Position numbers and translations under genes: made by a program. Shown here in pieces: positions 9,114 to 17,310 of a stretch of DNA of 64,000 bases; position 1 is the first letter of the stretch, and every line of letters starts with the position of its first letter. The notes below the pieces were generated by a model. The model was given only the letters and a program-made list of their open reading frames with translations, searched no databases and had not been told where the DNA came from. Origin of the DNA: Enhygromyxa salina (GTDB lineage Bacteria > Myxococcota_A > Polyangia > Nannocystales > Nannocystaceae); NCBI RefSeq assembly GCF_002994635.1, contig NZ_PVNL01000117.1, forward strand, positions 180,244-244,243. Reading direction: 5' to 3'.

Positions 9114-9407
9114 ATGGACGTCAAATCAGTCAATCAAGCGCTCAAGGGCTTCATCACCGACAAGCTGCTCCACGGTGATGGCGCCGAGCTGACCGACCAC
9201 ACCCCGCTGCTCGAGTGGGGGATCGTCGACTCCCTCGCCATGGTCTCGCTGTTGACCTTCGTGCAGACCAGTTTCGGCGTCACGATCCCCGACGACGAGG
9301 TCTCGCCTCGCAACTTTCAGAGCATCGAGGCCCTGCAGAACCTGATCATGCGTGTTGCTCGAGACCGCCCCGAGGGTGCGGACGGAGGGGCAGACCAAGG
9401 TGCGTGA
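9114..9407 (+). CDS. Acyl/peptidyl carrier protein
   Basis: This 97-aa discrete carrier protein has the phosphopantetheine site GIVDSL, with S40 the likely attachment residue. The four-helix ACP pattern is clear. The C-terminal 15 residues (Gly/Asp/Glu-rich) look disordered. It starts directly after the adenylation gene stop (TAA ATG), and its 3' end overlaps the halogenase start by 8 nt. It is the probable platform on which the amino acid is loaded, oxidised and halogenated. No phosphopantetheinyl transferase is seen in the window, so it must be activated by one encoded elsewhere. Confidence 0.92.
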   Translation: MDVKSVNQALKGFITDKLLHGDGAELTDHTPLLEWGIVDSLAMVSLLTFVQTSFGVTIPDDEVSPRNFQSIEALQNLIMRVARDRPEGADGGADQGA

Positions 9408-10893
9408 TCACTACGATGTCATTGTGATCGGCGGCGGGCCAGCGGGCTCCGGCTCCGCGATGCTGCTGGCCGAGCGCGGGCTGAGCGTGCTGATGCTCGA
9501 GAAGGATCAATTCCCTCGCTACCACGTCGGCGAGAGCTTGACCGGGACCGCCGGCGACTTCATCACCCGCGCGGGGCTGAACGAGCAGATGGCCGCGCTC
9601 GACTTCGTGCCCAAGCCCGGTGTCAAGGTCGTGGGTCGTGAAGGCGCCGAGTTCTTCGTGCCCGTGTTGCGACCGACCTGGCAGGTTCGAAGGGCCGAGT
9701 TCGACCACCTCCTGCTCGATCTCGCGATCTCCAAGGGCGTCGAGCATGTTCGCGGCGCCGCCAAGAGCGTGCTCTCGGAAGCCGGACGTGTCACGGGCAT
9801 TACCATGACGACGGCCGAGGGTGACGACCGAGTCGTCCATGCATCGTTCGTCATCGATGCGTCTGGCCAGAGCGTGTTCATGTCCCGGCAAGAGATCGCC
9901 GGCCCGCGTCGGGTCGCGGCTTTCAATCGCCAGATTGCCCTGTACTCCCAGTTCTCTGGGGTGGTGCCCGACGTCGGCGTCCAACATAACTCGACCGTCA
10001 TCTTTTATCGTGATACCTATCATTGGGCTTGGTTGATCCCGGTCAGCTCGGAGCTCGTCTCGATCGGCGTGGTGTTGCCGACCTCCAGCTACAAGCTGCG
10101 CGGCGGCACCTCGAAAGGCGCGATGGCGTGGGGCCTCGAGCACCTGCACCCCGAGCTCACGCAGCGGGCGTCTGGGGCCACCCAGGTCGAGGGCATGCAC
10201 GTGTCGCGCAACTACTCGTACCGGGTCGATCCCTTCGCCGGTCCTGGCTGGCTGTGTGTCGGCGACTCACACTGCTTCACGGATCCCATCTTCTCGTTTG
10301 GGGCCTCGTTCGCGCTCACGGAGGCTCAGGCCGCCACCGACACGATCGTCGCCGCGCTCGCAAACCCGACCGCCGAGCCGGAGTTACTCCAGACCTACGC
10401 CGACTACTGCAATCGCGGCCAGGGTCGCGCCGCAGAGCTCATCCGATACTTCTGGAAGTTCCCCGCATTCTTTGCATACATGACCAAGGGTCAGTACGGC
10501 GATGATCTCGTCCGTCTACTGGCGGGCGACTGCTTCACGCCCGAGCCGCTGGCCGCCACGGTCGAGATGAAGAAGAGCCTCCAGGACTCGCCGTTGCTGC
10601 ACCGAATCCCCGAAGGTCGGGGTCGGGACATCGCCGCGCGTATCTACGAGCGCTTTGACTTCTTCCAGGGCGTCGACGCGGCGTTCTTGGATCTCAGCGA
10701 GGGCGTGATGATCTACTTCATCCTCGCCGAGGACGACATTGATCTCTACGACTCGCTGCGCGACTTCGAGGAGCAGCTGGTCAGCGACTTCGGCCGCGAT
10801 GAGCTCGCGGTGCTCAGCTTCACGCCAGACATCATCGAGGCGATGCCCCCGCTCGACGACGCCTACACGATCGTGGATCGGCGGCGGCAATGA
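9400..10893 (+). CDS. FAD-dependent halogenase, carrier-protein-substrate type
   Basis: This is a 497-aa flavin-dependent halogenase. GTG 9400 is preferred to ATG 9352 because GGAGGGG lies about 9 nt upstream and it gives an 8-nt overlap (GTGCGTGA) with the carrier gene. Seen from that start are the dinucleotide fold GGGPAGSG (about 11-18), the family lysine in PKPG (K72) and the diagnostic W-x-W-x-I-P motif as WAWLIP (209-214). That motif separates halogenases from ordinary monooxygenases and geranylgeranyl reductases. The family chlorinates or brominates electron-rich rings with reduced FAD and oxygen. Carrier-tethered substrates, as for PltA or CndH, are likely from context. No dedicated flavin reductase lies in the operon, though an FMN reductase is at 22900. 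Confidence 0.92.
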   Translation: MRDHYDVIVIGGGPAGSGSAMLLAERGLSVLMLEKDQFPRYHVGESLTGTAGDFITRAGLNEQMAALDFVPKPGVKVVGREGAEFFVPVLRPTWQVRRAEFDHLLLDLAISKGVEHVRGAAKSVLSEAGRVTGITMTTAEGDDRVVHASFVIDASGQSVFMSRQEIAGPRRVAAFNRQIALYSQFSGVVPDVGVQHNSTVIFYRDTYHWAWLIPVSSELVSIGVVLPTSSYKLRGGTSKGAMAWGLEHLHPELTQRASGATQVEGMHVSRNYSYRVDPFAGPGWLCVGDSHCFTDPIFSFGASFALTEAQAATDTIVAALANPTAEPELLQTYADYCNRGQGRAAELIRYFWKFPAFFAYMTKGQYGDDLVRLLAGDCFTPEPLAATVEMKKSLQDSPLLHRIPEGRGRDIAARIYERFDFFQGVDAAFLDLSEGVMIYFILAEDDIDLYDSLRDFEEQLVSDFGRDELAVLSFTPDIIEAMPPLDDAYTIVDRRRQ

Positions 10894-11984
10894 TGGCGAC
10901 GGGGGCTGCTACAGGGACCGGGCGCCGGTTCCTCGAGCGTCCGGTCGTCGAGCCGGGCCTGAACACCTACCCGCAGGCCGAGCTCGCCGAGCTGTTCCGT
11001 CGGCGCTTGAGCTCGCTCGAGGGCAGCGAGCAGATCCGCCAGATGGTCGGCTTCGTCTACGAGCACTCGGGGATCGAGCAGCGCCACGTCGAGGTCAGCG
11101 TCCCGGAGATCGAGTCGCGCGGCGGCTGGTATCGCCTGGTCAACGCCGCGACCTTGTCGCTCGCGACGCGAGTCCTCACCAAGCTCGTGCGCGATGATCT
11201 ACCCGCCGACAGCTTTGACGCGCTGGTGGTCGTCAGCGCCAGCTACGCTGGCTTTCCCTCGCTGAGCCGGCTGCTGCAGACCGAGCTGGGCATGCGCCTG
11301 GACGCCCTGTGTTACGACCTGACTGGGCTCGGCTGCGCGGGCCCAACCCACGGCCTGCACCTCGCCGACATGCTGATCACCAGCGGCGCCGCCCGGCGGG
11401 TGTGCGTGGTCTGTGCCGACGCAATGGGCACCCACGGTGAGAGCCGCGTCCACAACCAGGTCCCCGACATGTCGCAGCTGGTCGCGCACTGCCTGGCCTC
11501 CGACGGCGCCGCCGCGGTCGTGGTTGGCGCCGAGCCGAGCGCGGACGGCTGTATCTCGTGGGACGGCTGCCAGCTCGACAGCCGCCTGTGGCCCGACAGC
11601 CTGGCCGAGAACGACTTCACCGCGTCCGAGGACAACCAGCCGCTGATCTCCGTTGGCAAAGAGATCCGCACGCGCCTGCTCGACGAGCTGGGCCCCACCG
11701 TCTCCGCCGCCCACCCCGAGACCACCTACTTTCACCCCGGCGGCGCCTCGCTCATGCGCCAGCTCGGCGCCAGCTTTCCTGCGTTTGCGCCCACGCTGGA
11801 TATCTCGAGCAAGGTGTTGCGCGAGCACGGCAACATCGGCTCGGCCTCGGTGCTGTGGGTGCTGCACGAGGCCTGGGCGCTGCACGACGCGGGCGTGCGT
11901 GGGTTTGGGCCGGACTTGCGGTTGATCGCGCTTGGGCCGGGGATCATGTCCACGCAGCTGCGCTTGACCGGAGTCAGCAAGTGA
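10890..11984 (+). CDS. Type III polyketide synthase (chalcone/stilbene synthase family)
   Basis: This 364-aa thiolase-fold enzyme has the type III PKS triad C149 (GLGCAG), H282 (FHPGG) and N315 (HGNIGSAS). The His-to-Asn spacing of 33 equals that of plant chalcone synthase (H303/N336). The C-terminal ALGPGI replaces the GFGPG motif. It would condense malonyl-CoA units on a CoA- or carrier-bound starter and cyclise to a resorcinol, phloroglucinol or pyrone. The first ATG overlaps the halogenase stop (ATGA); a second ATG lies 3 nt on. As the last gene of the operon it is the best candidate for chain assembly. Whether the halogenated thioester is its starter is inference. Confidence 0.9.
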   Translation: MMATGAATGTGRRFLERPVVEPGLNTYPQAELAELFRRRLSSLEGSEQIRQMVGFVYEHSGIEQRHVEVSVPEIESRGGWYRLVNAATLSLATRVLTKLVRDDLPADSFDALVVVSASYAGFPSLSRLLQTELGMRLDALCYDLTGLGCAGPTHGLHLADMLITSGAARRVCVVCADAMGTHGESRVHNQVPDMSQLVAHCLASDGAAAVVVGAEPSADGCISWDGCQLDSRLWPDSLAENDFTASEDNQPLISVGKEIRTRLLDELGPTVSAAHPETTYFHPGGASLMRQLGASFPAFAPTLDISSKVLREHGNIGSASVLWVLHEAWALHDAGVRGFGPDLRLIALGPGIMSTQLRLTGVSK

Positions 11985-12315
11985 TCAGTTCGCGAGATCG
12001 CCACCACCACAAATTAGCTAGGAATGACAACCGACGTGAGATACGACCAGGCGGACGAGCCGAAATCCGGCAATTGAACTGAGTCGGCAATTGGGTGTCC
12101 AACCTGAACGACCTGGAAGCGTTGAGGAGGACTATTGGATGCATGGGAATTGAGAGAGAGCGAGCTACTCGCTGCGTGAGGCGGCCTCCGAAAACAACGC
12201 ACCGGACGGGAGTTCTCGCAGGAGTGGGCGGCGGCGGACCAGAGTCGCCGCGCGAGCTTTCACGAGCCTACGTTCGCGCCCATCTCGCGCGCCCGCGCTG
12301 TTAGCCTCCCCGCGC
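11985..12315. other. Intergenic gap downstream of the operon
   Basis: There is no convincing gene in these 331 bp. CGGCAATTG occurs twice (12068-12076 and 12085-12093), 17 bp apart. A short perfect hairpin AGCGAG-CTA-CTCGCT lies at 12159-12173 but has no T-run, so it is a weak terminator candidate. The right end carries the promoter-like hexamer of the next gene. Confidence 0.6.
12302..12315 (+). promoter_or_regulatory. Leaderless-type -10 element (TAGCCT, 8 nt from ATG)
   Basis: TAGCCT at 12302-12307 ends 8 nt before the ATG at 12316. No Shine-Dalgarno site is present. It matches the TANNNT pattern repeated at many start codons in this window. Confidence 0.45.
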
Positions 12316-14211
12316 ATGCGCTGGGAAGATACCTGCATCATCATCGCCGCCGTCACGGTCATGGCCTGTGGCGAGCCCGCTGGCGAGGGGGCCGAGACCA
12401 GTGGTTCGGCCGGCACCGAGTCGAGCGGCACCGAGTCGAGCACGACCTCGTCCGAACCGGAAACCGACACGAGCACGGACACGGACACGGGCACCGACAC
12501 CGACTCCGACTCCGACACCGACACCGACACCGACGGAAACATCGACCTCGGTCCCCCCGTGATCCGCGTCAACGTTGGCGGCCCGGCGATCGCCGAGTTC
12601 CTCGCCGACGACGCCCAAAATTCTCCCTACCGCTTCAGCCCCGACACGCAGGTGTTCGCGCCCGCCTCCCCCATCCCAGGGCCAACGGTCCCGGCGGAGC
12701 TGCCCGTCGAGGTGCTCGAGAGCGGCCGCGTCGAGGCGCCCGAGCTCGAGGGCGGCACGGGCCAGCTCCGCTACGCGCTCCCGGTCGAGCCTGGCCCCTA
12801 CCAGCTGCGCCTGCACTTCGCCGGGCCGTCCGCAGGACCCGGCACACGCCTGGCCCAGCTGCTCATCGACGGCCAGCCCGTGGGCGAGGTCCTCGATCTG
12901 TCCGCCCTCGTCGACGGCGGCGTCGCGTCCAGCGTGGTCGTCGAGATCGAGGCCGAAGCGTGGCTCGACATCGAGCTCGTGCGTGTCCCCGGCAGCGAGA
13001 TGCCACTGCTGTCGGCGTTCGAGCTGTTCGGCGCAGGGGCGCTGCGCGACGGGCCAGACGGCGCTGTGTTTCACATCACCCCGGCCGGGGCTGGCAGCGG
13101 CGCGAGTCTCGAAGACGCGGCGGGTCTGGCCCAGCTGCCTGGGCTGATCGCCGCCGCCGCGCCCGGCGACGAGCTGTGGATCCACGCAGGCATGGGCGAC
13201 TACATGACCAACGGCGAGCTGGCGATCAGCGCTGGCGGCAGCGAAGCGGCCCCCATCGTGATCCGGGGCGTCGGCGCAGACTGGCACGACCACGGCCGTC
13301 CGCGGTTTGTCGGCAGCCGTGCTGATCCGTGGACCCCCGACGGCGCCACGGGTGGCACGGTCTTTCGGCTGCAGCCTGGCGCCGATCACCTGCACTTCAT
13401 CAACCTCGACTTCGCCAACCAGGGCAACGGCGTGTGGCGGACCACGGGCAACCTCGAGGATCTGCACATCGAGAACGTGGTCGCGCGCAACGTCCACCGC
13501 CTGGTCGAGGACTACGCTGGCGGCGGCGAGTCCGAGTCCACGATCACCGACCTCATCCTGAAGGACGTCAGCGTCCGCGGCTATGCCCGGGCCGTCGCGC
13601 GCTTGCAGTACAGCACCCACGACGTGCTGATCGAAGACGTCTTTGGTGACTCGGAGTCGCAGCAGTACGAGTCATTCTCCACCGGCCTGACCTTCTACGA
13701 GTTCGCCCACGACGCGGTCGTTCGCCGCACCGTCATGCTCAACCACCGCCAGCTCGACGTCGAGGGCTACTGGAACGCAGACGGCTTCTCGAGCGAGCGC
13801 GACAACACCAACCTCCGGTTCGAGGACACCTACGCCGCGGGCAACACCGACGGCGGCTACGATCTCAAGTCGACGCAGACCACGCTGGTCAGGGCGATCG
13901 CCGTCGACAACAAGCGCAATTTCCGGTTCTGGGGTCAGGGGGAATTTGTCGAGTGTGTCGGCCTCGACCCAAACCAGCGCGGTGGCTCGGGTACCCAGGC
14001 GCAGCTGCACGTGGTCAGCGGCGCGCAGCTGCAGGTCAGCAACAGCCGATTCCAAGACGACGACGCGAGCACGATCGTGTTCGACATCGACGACGACGGC
14101 GTGGCGATCGTGACCGGGGGCTGCGCTCAGCATCATCCTCAGGCGACCTTGCAGACCGTCGAAGCGCAAGCGTCGCTGGACCTCGAGGACGTCGCCCCGC
14201 AGTGCCCGTGA
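12316..14211 (+). CDS. Secreted lipoprotein, malectin-like plus right-handed beta-helix
   Basis: This 631-aa lipoprotein has a lipobox ending VMAC (Cys18). An Asp/Thr/Ser low-complexity linker (about 25-72) tethers it to the membrane. Residues 75-235 look like a malectin/carbohydrate-binding beta-sandwich (VIRVNVGGP, YQLRLHFAGP). Residues 240-630 form repeated short strands with Asn/Asp turns, typical of the pectate-lyase right-handed beta-helix, with clusters such as HIENVVARNVHR. This suggests a polysaccharide-binding or lyase-like surface protein, but no catalytic set was identified. It is convergent with the HMG-CoA reductase gene. Confidence 0.75.
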   Translation: MRWEDTCIIIAAVTVMACGEPAGEGAETSGSAGTESSGTESSTTSSEPETDTSTDTDTGTDTDSDSDTDTDTDGNIDLGPPVIRVNVGGPAIAEFLADDAQNSPYRFSPDTQVFAPASPIPGPTVPAELPVEVLESGRVEAPELEGGTGQLRYALPVEPGPYQLRLHFAGPSAGPGTRLAQLLIDGQPVGEVLDLSALVDGGVASSVVVEIEAEAWLDIELVRVPGSEMPLLSAFELFGAGALRDGPDGAVFHITPAGAGSGASLEDAAGLAQLPGLIAAAAPGDELWIHAGMGDYMTNGELAISAGGSEAAPIVIRGVGADWHDHGRPRFVGSRADPWTPDGATGGTVFRLQPGADHLHFINLDFANQGNGVWRTTGNLEDLHIENVVARNVHRLVEDYAGGGESESTITDLILKDVSVRGYARAVARLQYSTHDVLIEDVFGDSESQQYESFSTGLTFYEFAHDAVVRRTVMLNHRQLDVEGYWNADGFSSERDNTNLRFEDTYAAGNTDGGYDLKSTQTTLVRAIAVDNKRNFRFWGQGEFVECVGLDPNQRGGSGTQAQLHVVSGAQLQVSNSRFQDDDASTIVFDIDDDGVAIVTGGCAQHHPQATLQTVEAQASLDLEDVAPQCP

Positions 14212-14289
14212 CGGGGAAGGCGACGTCGACTTCCCGTCTCGGTGGTCTGCCAGCCCCTGGGCGCCGGAGGTGCTGGGGTCGAGCCTAAA

Positions 14290-15405
14290 TCAATGGCGAT
14301 TGCGCCCCATGCGAGCATGCGCCGTGACCCAGTCGCCGGCACACACCGCGGCGATCAGGCTGATCTCGGCCGCCATGATGGTCGCGGCCGCCAGCTCACA
14401 TAGTTTGTACACCTTGCCCGTACCGTAGCAGTCCATCATCTCGAGCGCGGCTCGCTGGCTCGGCAAATGGGTGCCGCCGCCGTAGGTGCCGACGACAAGG
14501 CCGGAGATCGTCATCTCCCACTCGAGCACGCCGCGCTCGATATCGTGGCGCACGGTGGTGAAGGACAGGCTCGACTCGGGCACCGAGCCGACATCCTGAC
14601 CCGTGGCGATGAAAAGTGCCGCTAGCGTATTGGAGGTGGAAGGTGTCGAAGTGCCCTGCCAGCCGATGCTCGCTGCGCTGCTGGCGAAGATGCTGTGCCA
14701 GGCGACAATGTCCTCAGACCGAGCGCGGGTGGTCTCATACAGCAGCGTGTCTGGAATTGCCGCCGAGCACGTAACCTGCTTGCCCCGGCCCATGAGGGTG
14801 TTCATGTGACTCGGCATCTTTTCGCCGCTCAGGCCACCATCCATGAAATAGCGGACGATCGCCGGATACCTGTCTGCGATGCCCGCACAAGCATTGGCCA
14901 CGGCCACCGAGACCATGTTCTGGCCGGCTGCGTCGCCGCTTAGCAAGGACACGCGTAGATGGACGAAGCGCCCGATAGTGAACGGGGTGAGCGATTGTAA
15001 GCGTCCGACCCGTGTTGTCGCTTCCACACGTTCCGTGAACCACGCCGTGTCATTCACAATATCCTGTGCGAATTGCCTTGCCGCCACAATTGAGTCGAAC
15101 TCGAACACGGGAGCGCGCTGGATGCCGCGGTCGGCGACCAGACAGACACGCACGCCACCTGACGCCGTCAGGAGCTTCATACCTCGACTGGCGGACGCCA
15201 CCAGGGTGCCCTCGGTGGTTGCTAGCGGCACGTGGAACTCGCCCTGCGCGTGCTCGCCATGGATCACCAGCGGTCCTGCCAGCCCGATCGGTACCTTGGC
15301 GAGGCCGATGAAATTCTCGATGTTGTTGGTGATCTTGTCTTCGTATACTTCCTGGCCTGCGAAAATTTCTGCGGGAACGTCGCTGGTCATAGTCTTGCGT
15401 TTCAT
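14290..15405 (-). CDS. Hydroxymethylglutaryl-CoA reductase (class I-like)
   Basis: This 371-aa enzyme reduces HMG-CoA to mevalonate with NADPH. Motifs are ENFIGLAKVPIG, TTEGTLVAS (catalytic E65), GEKMPS (K196), GRGKQVTC, GQDVGS (D271), GTYGGGTHLPSQ and the C-terminal AHAR (H363). These correspond to the Glu-Lys-Asp-His set of human reductase. No membrane domain is present. Its GC looks clearly lower than that of its neighbours and its codons use more A/T at third positions, suggesting later acquisition. It feeds isoprenoid synthesis, but no other mevalonate gene is in the window. It could belong with the nearby metabolite operon or be independent. Confidence 0.93.
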   Translation of the reverse strand: MKRKTMTSDVPAEIFAGQEVYEDKITNNIENFIGLAKVPIGLAGPLVIHGEHAQGEFHVPLATTEGTLVASASRGMKLLTASGGVRVCLVADRGIQRAPVFEFDSIVAARQFAQDIVNDTAWFTERVEATTRVGRLQSLTPFTIGRFVHLRVSLLSGDAAGQNMVSVAVANACAGIADRYPAIVRYFMDGGLSGEKMPSHMNTLMGRGKQVTCSAAIPDTLLYETTRARSEDIVAWHSIFASSAASIGWQGTSTPSTSNTLAALFIATGQDVGSVPESSLSFTTVRHDIERGVLEWEMTISGLVVGTYGGGTHLPSQRAALEMMDCYGTGKVYKLCELAAATIMAAEISLIAAVCAGDWVTAHARMGRNRH

Positions 15406-15417
15406 CGCGGCACCGTA
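15406..15417 (-). promoter_or_regulatory. Leaderless-type -10 element of the HMG-CoA reductase gene
   Basis: On the minus strand TACGGT (15417-15412) ends 6 nt before the ATG at 15405. No Shine-Dalgarno site is visible, so the start codon may be the transcription start. Confidence 0.45.
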
Positions 15418-15730
15418 AACAAATCACGATGACCCGTCGACAGAACGACGCGCGACTCTGCTCCTCGATCTCGATTTCATCGCGGCCTGGCGCGAGTGGC
15501 GAGCCCTCGCTACACCATGCCCCCGTGGGTCCCGCAACCCCTATAGGAATTGCTAATTGTGACGCAGACGACACCGACGATTTTTTCCATTCATCGAGCC
15601 GGGGCGGTCGGGGCAGACCGCGAATACCGGCTGCCCGGCGTGCAGGCCTCCCGGGCGGTCGCGGAGCTGCAGTCGCGGAGCTGCAGTTGATCGGTCGTCG
15701 GTGACGCTGGGTCCGCGATCTTTCAGCTGA
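15418..15730. other. Divergent intergenic gap, no gene seen
   Basis: About 310 bp separate two divergent genes. A short open frame at 15429-15704 has no family features and is not called. The gap holds a perfect 14-bp tandem duplication and promoter-like hexamers at each end; nothing else stands out. Confidence 0.6.
15658..15685. repeat. Perfect 14-bp tandem duplication
   Basis: GTCGCGGAGCTGCA is present twice, at 15658-15671 and 15672-15685, 59 bp upstream of the lipoprotein start. It may be a slippage product or a doubled binding site. Confidence 0.9.
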
Positions 15731-15743
15731 TAGGCTCCCGCGC
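15731..15743 (+). promoter_or_regulatory. Leaderless-type -10 element (TAGGCT, 7 nt from ATG)
   Basis: TAGGCT at 15731-15736 ends 7 nt before the ATG at 15744, with no ribosome site between. The context TAGGCTCC-CGCGC-ATG closely resembles those at 12302 and 58814. Confidence 0.45.
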
Positions 15744-17300
15744 ATGCCTACCCCCACTAACTTCTCACGTGTGCGCTGCGGCGACGCGCTGATCGTGTGC
15801 CTCGTGTCCGGCGTGACAGGTCTGGCCATGTTGGCGTGTACACCGGGCGCCGACGACATGGCCTCGGACGCGACGTCCTTCGACACGACGTCCGATGATA
15901 CTTCCGCGAGCAACGGCGACGGCGACGGCGACCCCGGCCCGGGCGACGGCGACGGCGATCCCGATCCGGGCGACGGCGACGGCGACCCGGGTGACGGCGA
16001 CGGCGACCCGGGTGACGGCGACGGCGACGGCGACGTCCCGTCCGTGTGTGACGCGGTCGAGCTCCCGCCCCGCGCGGGTGAGCAGATCGTGGTCTCGCCT
16101 GGCGCCGCTGGCATGGTGATGGTCGGCGATAGTGCGACGACGCTGCGCGCGGTCATCTCGGGCGCGAGTGAAGGCGACACGATCCTGCTCGAGGACGGTA
16201 CCTATACCTTCCCAGAGGTTGGCAACGGGCAATACTCTGGCATCTACATCACCACCCCAAACATCACCGTGCGCTCCATGAGCGGCAACCCAGACGCGGT
16301 GATCCTCGACTCGGCGTACCGAAGCCACGGTGGTCAGAGCGCCGTCATCACGATCGCCGCCCCGGGTGTGGCGCTCGCAAACCTCACCGTGACGCGCTCG
16401 ATCTTCCACCTCGTGCATTTTTGGACTGATGGGGACGACGCGATCATTCACAACGTCCACCTGATCGACGGCGGCCAACAGTTCATCAAGTCGAGCTCGG
16501 GCGACGGGCTGATCGACAACGTCGAGATCTCTTGTTCACGCTTTGTGATGACGGCCGAGGGGCGGGACAACGTCTGGGGCTACGGGCCGCAGAACGGGCA
16601 GACGCGCTGCTACACCGGCGGGATCGACACCCACGAAGCGACCAACTGGCACATCCACGACACCCACTTCGAGGGGATCTACTGCGACGCGACAGGGGTG
16701 CAGCGCCCCGCTCATGGCCAACACGCGGCCGACCGCGACAACATGACCTACAACGGCGGGCTCTCCGAGCACGCGATTCACATGTGGGACAGCCCGTCTG
16801 GCGGCCACGTGATCGAGCGCAACCGCATCATCAATTGCGCGCGCGGCATCGGCCTGGGCTTCACGACCGAGGTCTACGGCACGCAGATCGTCAACAACAT
16901 GGTCTACTCCGAGCATGCGGGCGGCGGTCAGCACGACGTGGGGATCAGCGTCGAGCGTGGCGTCGACATGCTGCTCGCCCACAACACCGTGTACTACAGC
17001 CACCCCGAAAGCTACAAAGACGGGATCGAGTACCGGTGGGGGTCCACCGCCAACCTCGCGGTGCACGGCAATCTGACCAATCGCAATATCCGCTCCCGCG
17101 ACGGCGCGGTCGCGAGCGTGACCGACAACCTGACCGACGCCGACGGGAGCTGGTTCGTGGACGGCGACGCGGGGGACCTGCACCTCGTCGACTGCATGGC
17201 CGCCGAGGCGGCGCTGCTGCCCGAGGTGCCGCTCGACCTCGACGCCGACTCGCGAATCGATCCAACCAGCCCCGGCGCCGACGCTTGCGCTGGCAACTGA
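15744..17300 (+). CDS. Lipoprotein with Asp-Gly linker and parallel beta-helix domain
   Basis: This 518-aa surface lipoprotein has a signal peptide ending in the lipobox LAC (about residue 32). A GDGDGDPGD-type linker spans about 58-97. From about 140 to 470 it shows right-handed beta-helix character: repeated short strands such as ITTPNITVRS, IIHNVHLIDGG and GTQIVNNMVYSEH. Families with this fold include polysaccharide lyases and adhesins, but no lyase catalytic set was found. The architecture (anchor, linker, beta-helix) recurs at 25244. The role is unknown. Confidence 0.78.
   Translation: MPTPTNFSRVRCGDALIVCLVSGVTGLAMLACTPGADDMASDATSFDTTSDDTSASNGDGDGDPGPGDGDGDPDPGDGDGDPGDGDGDPGDGDGDGDVPSVCDAVELPPRAGEQIVVSPGAAGMVMVGDSATTLRAVISGASEGDTILLEDGTYTFPEVGNGQYSGIYITTPNITVRSMSGNPDAVILDSAYRSHGGQSAVITIAAPGVALANLTVTRSIFHLVHFWTDGDDAIIHNVHLIDGGQQFIKSSSGDGLIDNVEISCSRFVMTAEGRDNVWGYGPQNGQTRCYTGGIDTHEATNWHIHDTHFEGIYCDATGVQRPAHGQHAADRDNMTYNGGLSEHAIHMWDSPSGGHVIERNRIINCARGIGLGFTTEVYGTQIVNNMVYSEHAGGGQHDVGISVERGVDMLLAHNTVYYSHPESYKDGIEYRWGSTANLAVHGNLTNRNIRSRDGAVASVTDNLTDADGSWFVDGDAGDLHLVDCMAAEAALLPEVPLDLDADSRIDPTSPGADACAGN
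15915..16034 (+). repeat. In-frame GAC-GGC tandem repeat (Asp-Gly linker)
   Basis: Short units based on GGCGAC, interrupted by CCG/CCC codons, encode a GDGDGDP-type linker in the lipoprotein. The near-identity of the units makes slippage and length variation likely. Confidence 0.9.
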
Positions 17301-17310
17301 CCGGGTCATC

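Noticed and set aside
9352..10893. Annotation as geranylgeranyl reductase or generic FAD monooxygenase
   Set aside because: The W-x-W-x-I-P motif and the conserved PKPG lysine are halogenase markers.
10890..11984. KAS III (FabH) call
   Set aside because: The GLGCAG cysteine, FHPGG and HGNIGSAS spacing follow the chalcone synthase pattern.
12159..12173. Terminator for the biosynthetic operon
   Set aside because: The 6-bp stem has a 3-nt loop and no following T-run, so it cannot be supported as a terminator.
12095..12304. Short 69-aa frame in the gap after the type III PKS gene
   Set aside because: There is no ribosome site, no -10-like element and no recognisable similarity; composition resembles random GC-rich frames.
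15429..15704. 91-aa frame in the divergent gap
   Set aside because: It overlaps a tandem duplication and both promoter regions and has no features of a protein.
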